Assembly (NCBI GenBank): GCA_019113145.1
Contig: DXHZ01000056.1
Location: 1-33,385 of the forward strand
Origin: Candidatus Avanaerovorax faecigallinarum
GTDB lineage: Bacteria > Bacillota > Clostridia > Peptostreptococcales > Anaerovoracaceae
DNA: 33,385 nt
Reading direction: 5' to 3'
The position numbers were made by a program, and so were the translations under genes. The notes beneath the pieces are model-generated. The model saw nothing but the letters and a program-made list of their open reading frames with translations. It was not told where the DNA came from and did no database searches. Positions 32,446 to 33,385 of the stretch are shown in pieces. The stretch's first letter is position 1. Every line of letters begins with the position of its first letter.

Positions 32446-33385
32446 TTACTTGATTACATTATGATGCCTGTAAAAATCTCCAAGTTCATCATTTCGCTGT
32501 CCACCCCACAACTGTATTATATTAACACCTGACGATGTATTTGCCTCTATTACGGCAATACCTTCTTTTGTAAGAACGATGTCCCAAGCGATAAAATACA
32601 TATATGGCATCTTCCTTGCTAGCTCAAGCACATCGCTCTTTATTCTATCCCATTCAGGCACTTTTGTATTCTTAATCGCTGCACCTGAATCCGGATGGTT
32701 TTCATATACATTCCTGTTATGTAAACAACGTGCCTCTGATAGCACACCCGTATCTATATCTATATTGGCGACAAGTCCTCCCCGGCTTCCATTATCCACA
32801 GGTATTGTCTCAGAAGTGCCTATACGCTGAACCGCAAAGAAGACTTTAAATTCATTCGTTGAAATATCTCTTAAAGTTATTATGCGCATTGTATTCACAG
32901 TCTTGTCATATATATGATCTGCATACGAATGCTGTACTATAGTTTCACACAGAATCCAATTATCTCTATCTGCCAGCACATCCATTATATCAGATTCGTC
33001 AACTTCTTTGTCATCTATGTAAAAGGCATCCTCTAAATGTTTTAGCCTATTGACGCCCGTTCCCTTTCCCGCACCATATGGCTTTATAAAAAGACTTTTT
33101 TCACGCTTCAGTATCTCTATAACATCTTTATAATCTATCACTTCTTTTTCAAATGTTGATAAGATGCCTTTATTCTTTATCGCAAATATTTCCGGAACTC
33201 TGACATATTGCTTCAGGATTTCTGTTGCTGCAATCTTATTATTCAGTAAAAAATCAAACGGTTCGTTTATATAACGTGAACGATACCAGTCAAACTCAGA
33301 TAGATACTCATGCTTATCATTATGGTCAAAGTCGTAAAGCATCCATTGATCCGCCAAATATCCTCCGCATATGTTGGCCTTTAGC
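32446..33385 (-). CDS. ATP-grasp protein, sugar-transfer-associated type (5' end outside window)
   Basis: About 313 residues are visible, and the reading frame runs out of the window without an ATG (upstream residues read LKANICGGYLADQW), so the start is missing. ATP-grasp features are SLFIKPYGAGKGTGV (nucleotide-binding loop), ETIVQHSYADHIYDKTVNTMRI, GSRGGLVANIDIDTG and the metal-ligand FIAWDIVLTKEGIAVIEANTSSGVN. This pattern fits the sugar-transfer-associated ATP-grasp family found in exopolysaccharide gene clusters; the reaction is an ATP-dependent ligation of unknown substrate. The gene is visibly more AT-rich than the rest, suggesting an accessory region to the right. Confidence 0.85.
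   Translation of the reverse strand, partial: LKANICGGYLADQWMLYDFDHNDKHEYLSEFDWYRSRYINEPFDFLLNNKIAATEILKQYVRVPEIFAIKNKGILSTFEKEVIDYKDVIEILKREKSLFIKPYGAGKGTGVNRLKHLEDAFYIDDKEVDESDIMDVLADRDNWILCETIVQHSYADHIYDKTVNTMRIITLRDISTNEFKVFFAVQRIGTSETIPVDNGSRGGLVANIDIDTGVLSEARCLHNRNVYENHPDSGAAIKNTKVPEWDRIKSDVLELARKMPYMYFIAWDIVLTKEGIAVIEANTSSGVNIIQLWGGQRNDELGDFYRHHNVIK

Overview
The window looks like chromosome from an anaerobic, Gram-positive Clostridia-type Bacillota. The evidence is the Firmicutes gene order rpsT-lepA-hemW and rsmE-mtaB, AGGAG-type ribosome binding sites with frequent TTG/GTG starts, CCA-encoding tRNA genes, a six-subunit Ech-type energy-converting [NiFe] hydrogenase with a full hypABCDEF set, and a hybrid cluster protein. 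A genus cannot be fixed from sequence reading alone. The gaps where gpr/spoIIP would be expected hint at a non-sporulating lineage, which is only an inference.

Layout: 1-150 is a noncoding array of three evenly spaced 37-bp dyads. 213-776 is a complete RelE-like toxin/RHH antitoxin operon with promoter, operator and terminator. 809-1498 is a six-gene tRNA operon (Met-Val-Asp-His-Cys-Gln) with two promoters and a terminator. 1618-9646 is a long minus-strand housekeeping run transcribed rpsT, lepA, hemW, glpK, a membrane protein, rsmE, mtaB, HIT. The heat-shock genes and prmA normally found inside this block are absent and glpK plus the membrane protein sit in their place. 9744-14560 is an apparent osmotic-response group: aquaporin, an orphan solute-binding lipoprotein, and a giant MscS-type channel carrying two duplicated extracytoplasmic sensor modules.

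14573-21316 is the hydrogenase maturation operon hypA-hypB-hypF-hypC-hypD-hypE plus a metallo-beta-lactamase-fold hydrolase, minus strand. It is divergent from the plus-strand echABCDEF operon (21335-26498). The Ech large subunit ends exactly at its final nickel-ligand motif, so it needs no C-terminal processing, which fits the absence of a maturation protease gene. Next come hcp and a divergent CRP/FNR-family regulator sharing one intergenic dyad (26520-29007), then a zinc/cadmium-type P1B ATPase with its metal-binding domain encoded as a separate small gene, divergent from an unusual ArsR-AraC fused regulator (29075-32251). The right edge holds the AT-rich 3' part of an ATP-grasp gene of the sugar-transfer-associated type.

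The genes form coherent modules: hyp proteins build the NiFe centre of Ech, which would couple ferredoxin oxidation to H2 production and ion pumping; hcp and its regulator serve nitrosative stress; the HMA protein, ATPase and fused regulator form a metal efflux switch; aquaporin, binding lipoprotein and MscS channel form a candidate osmosensing unit.
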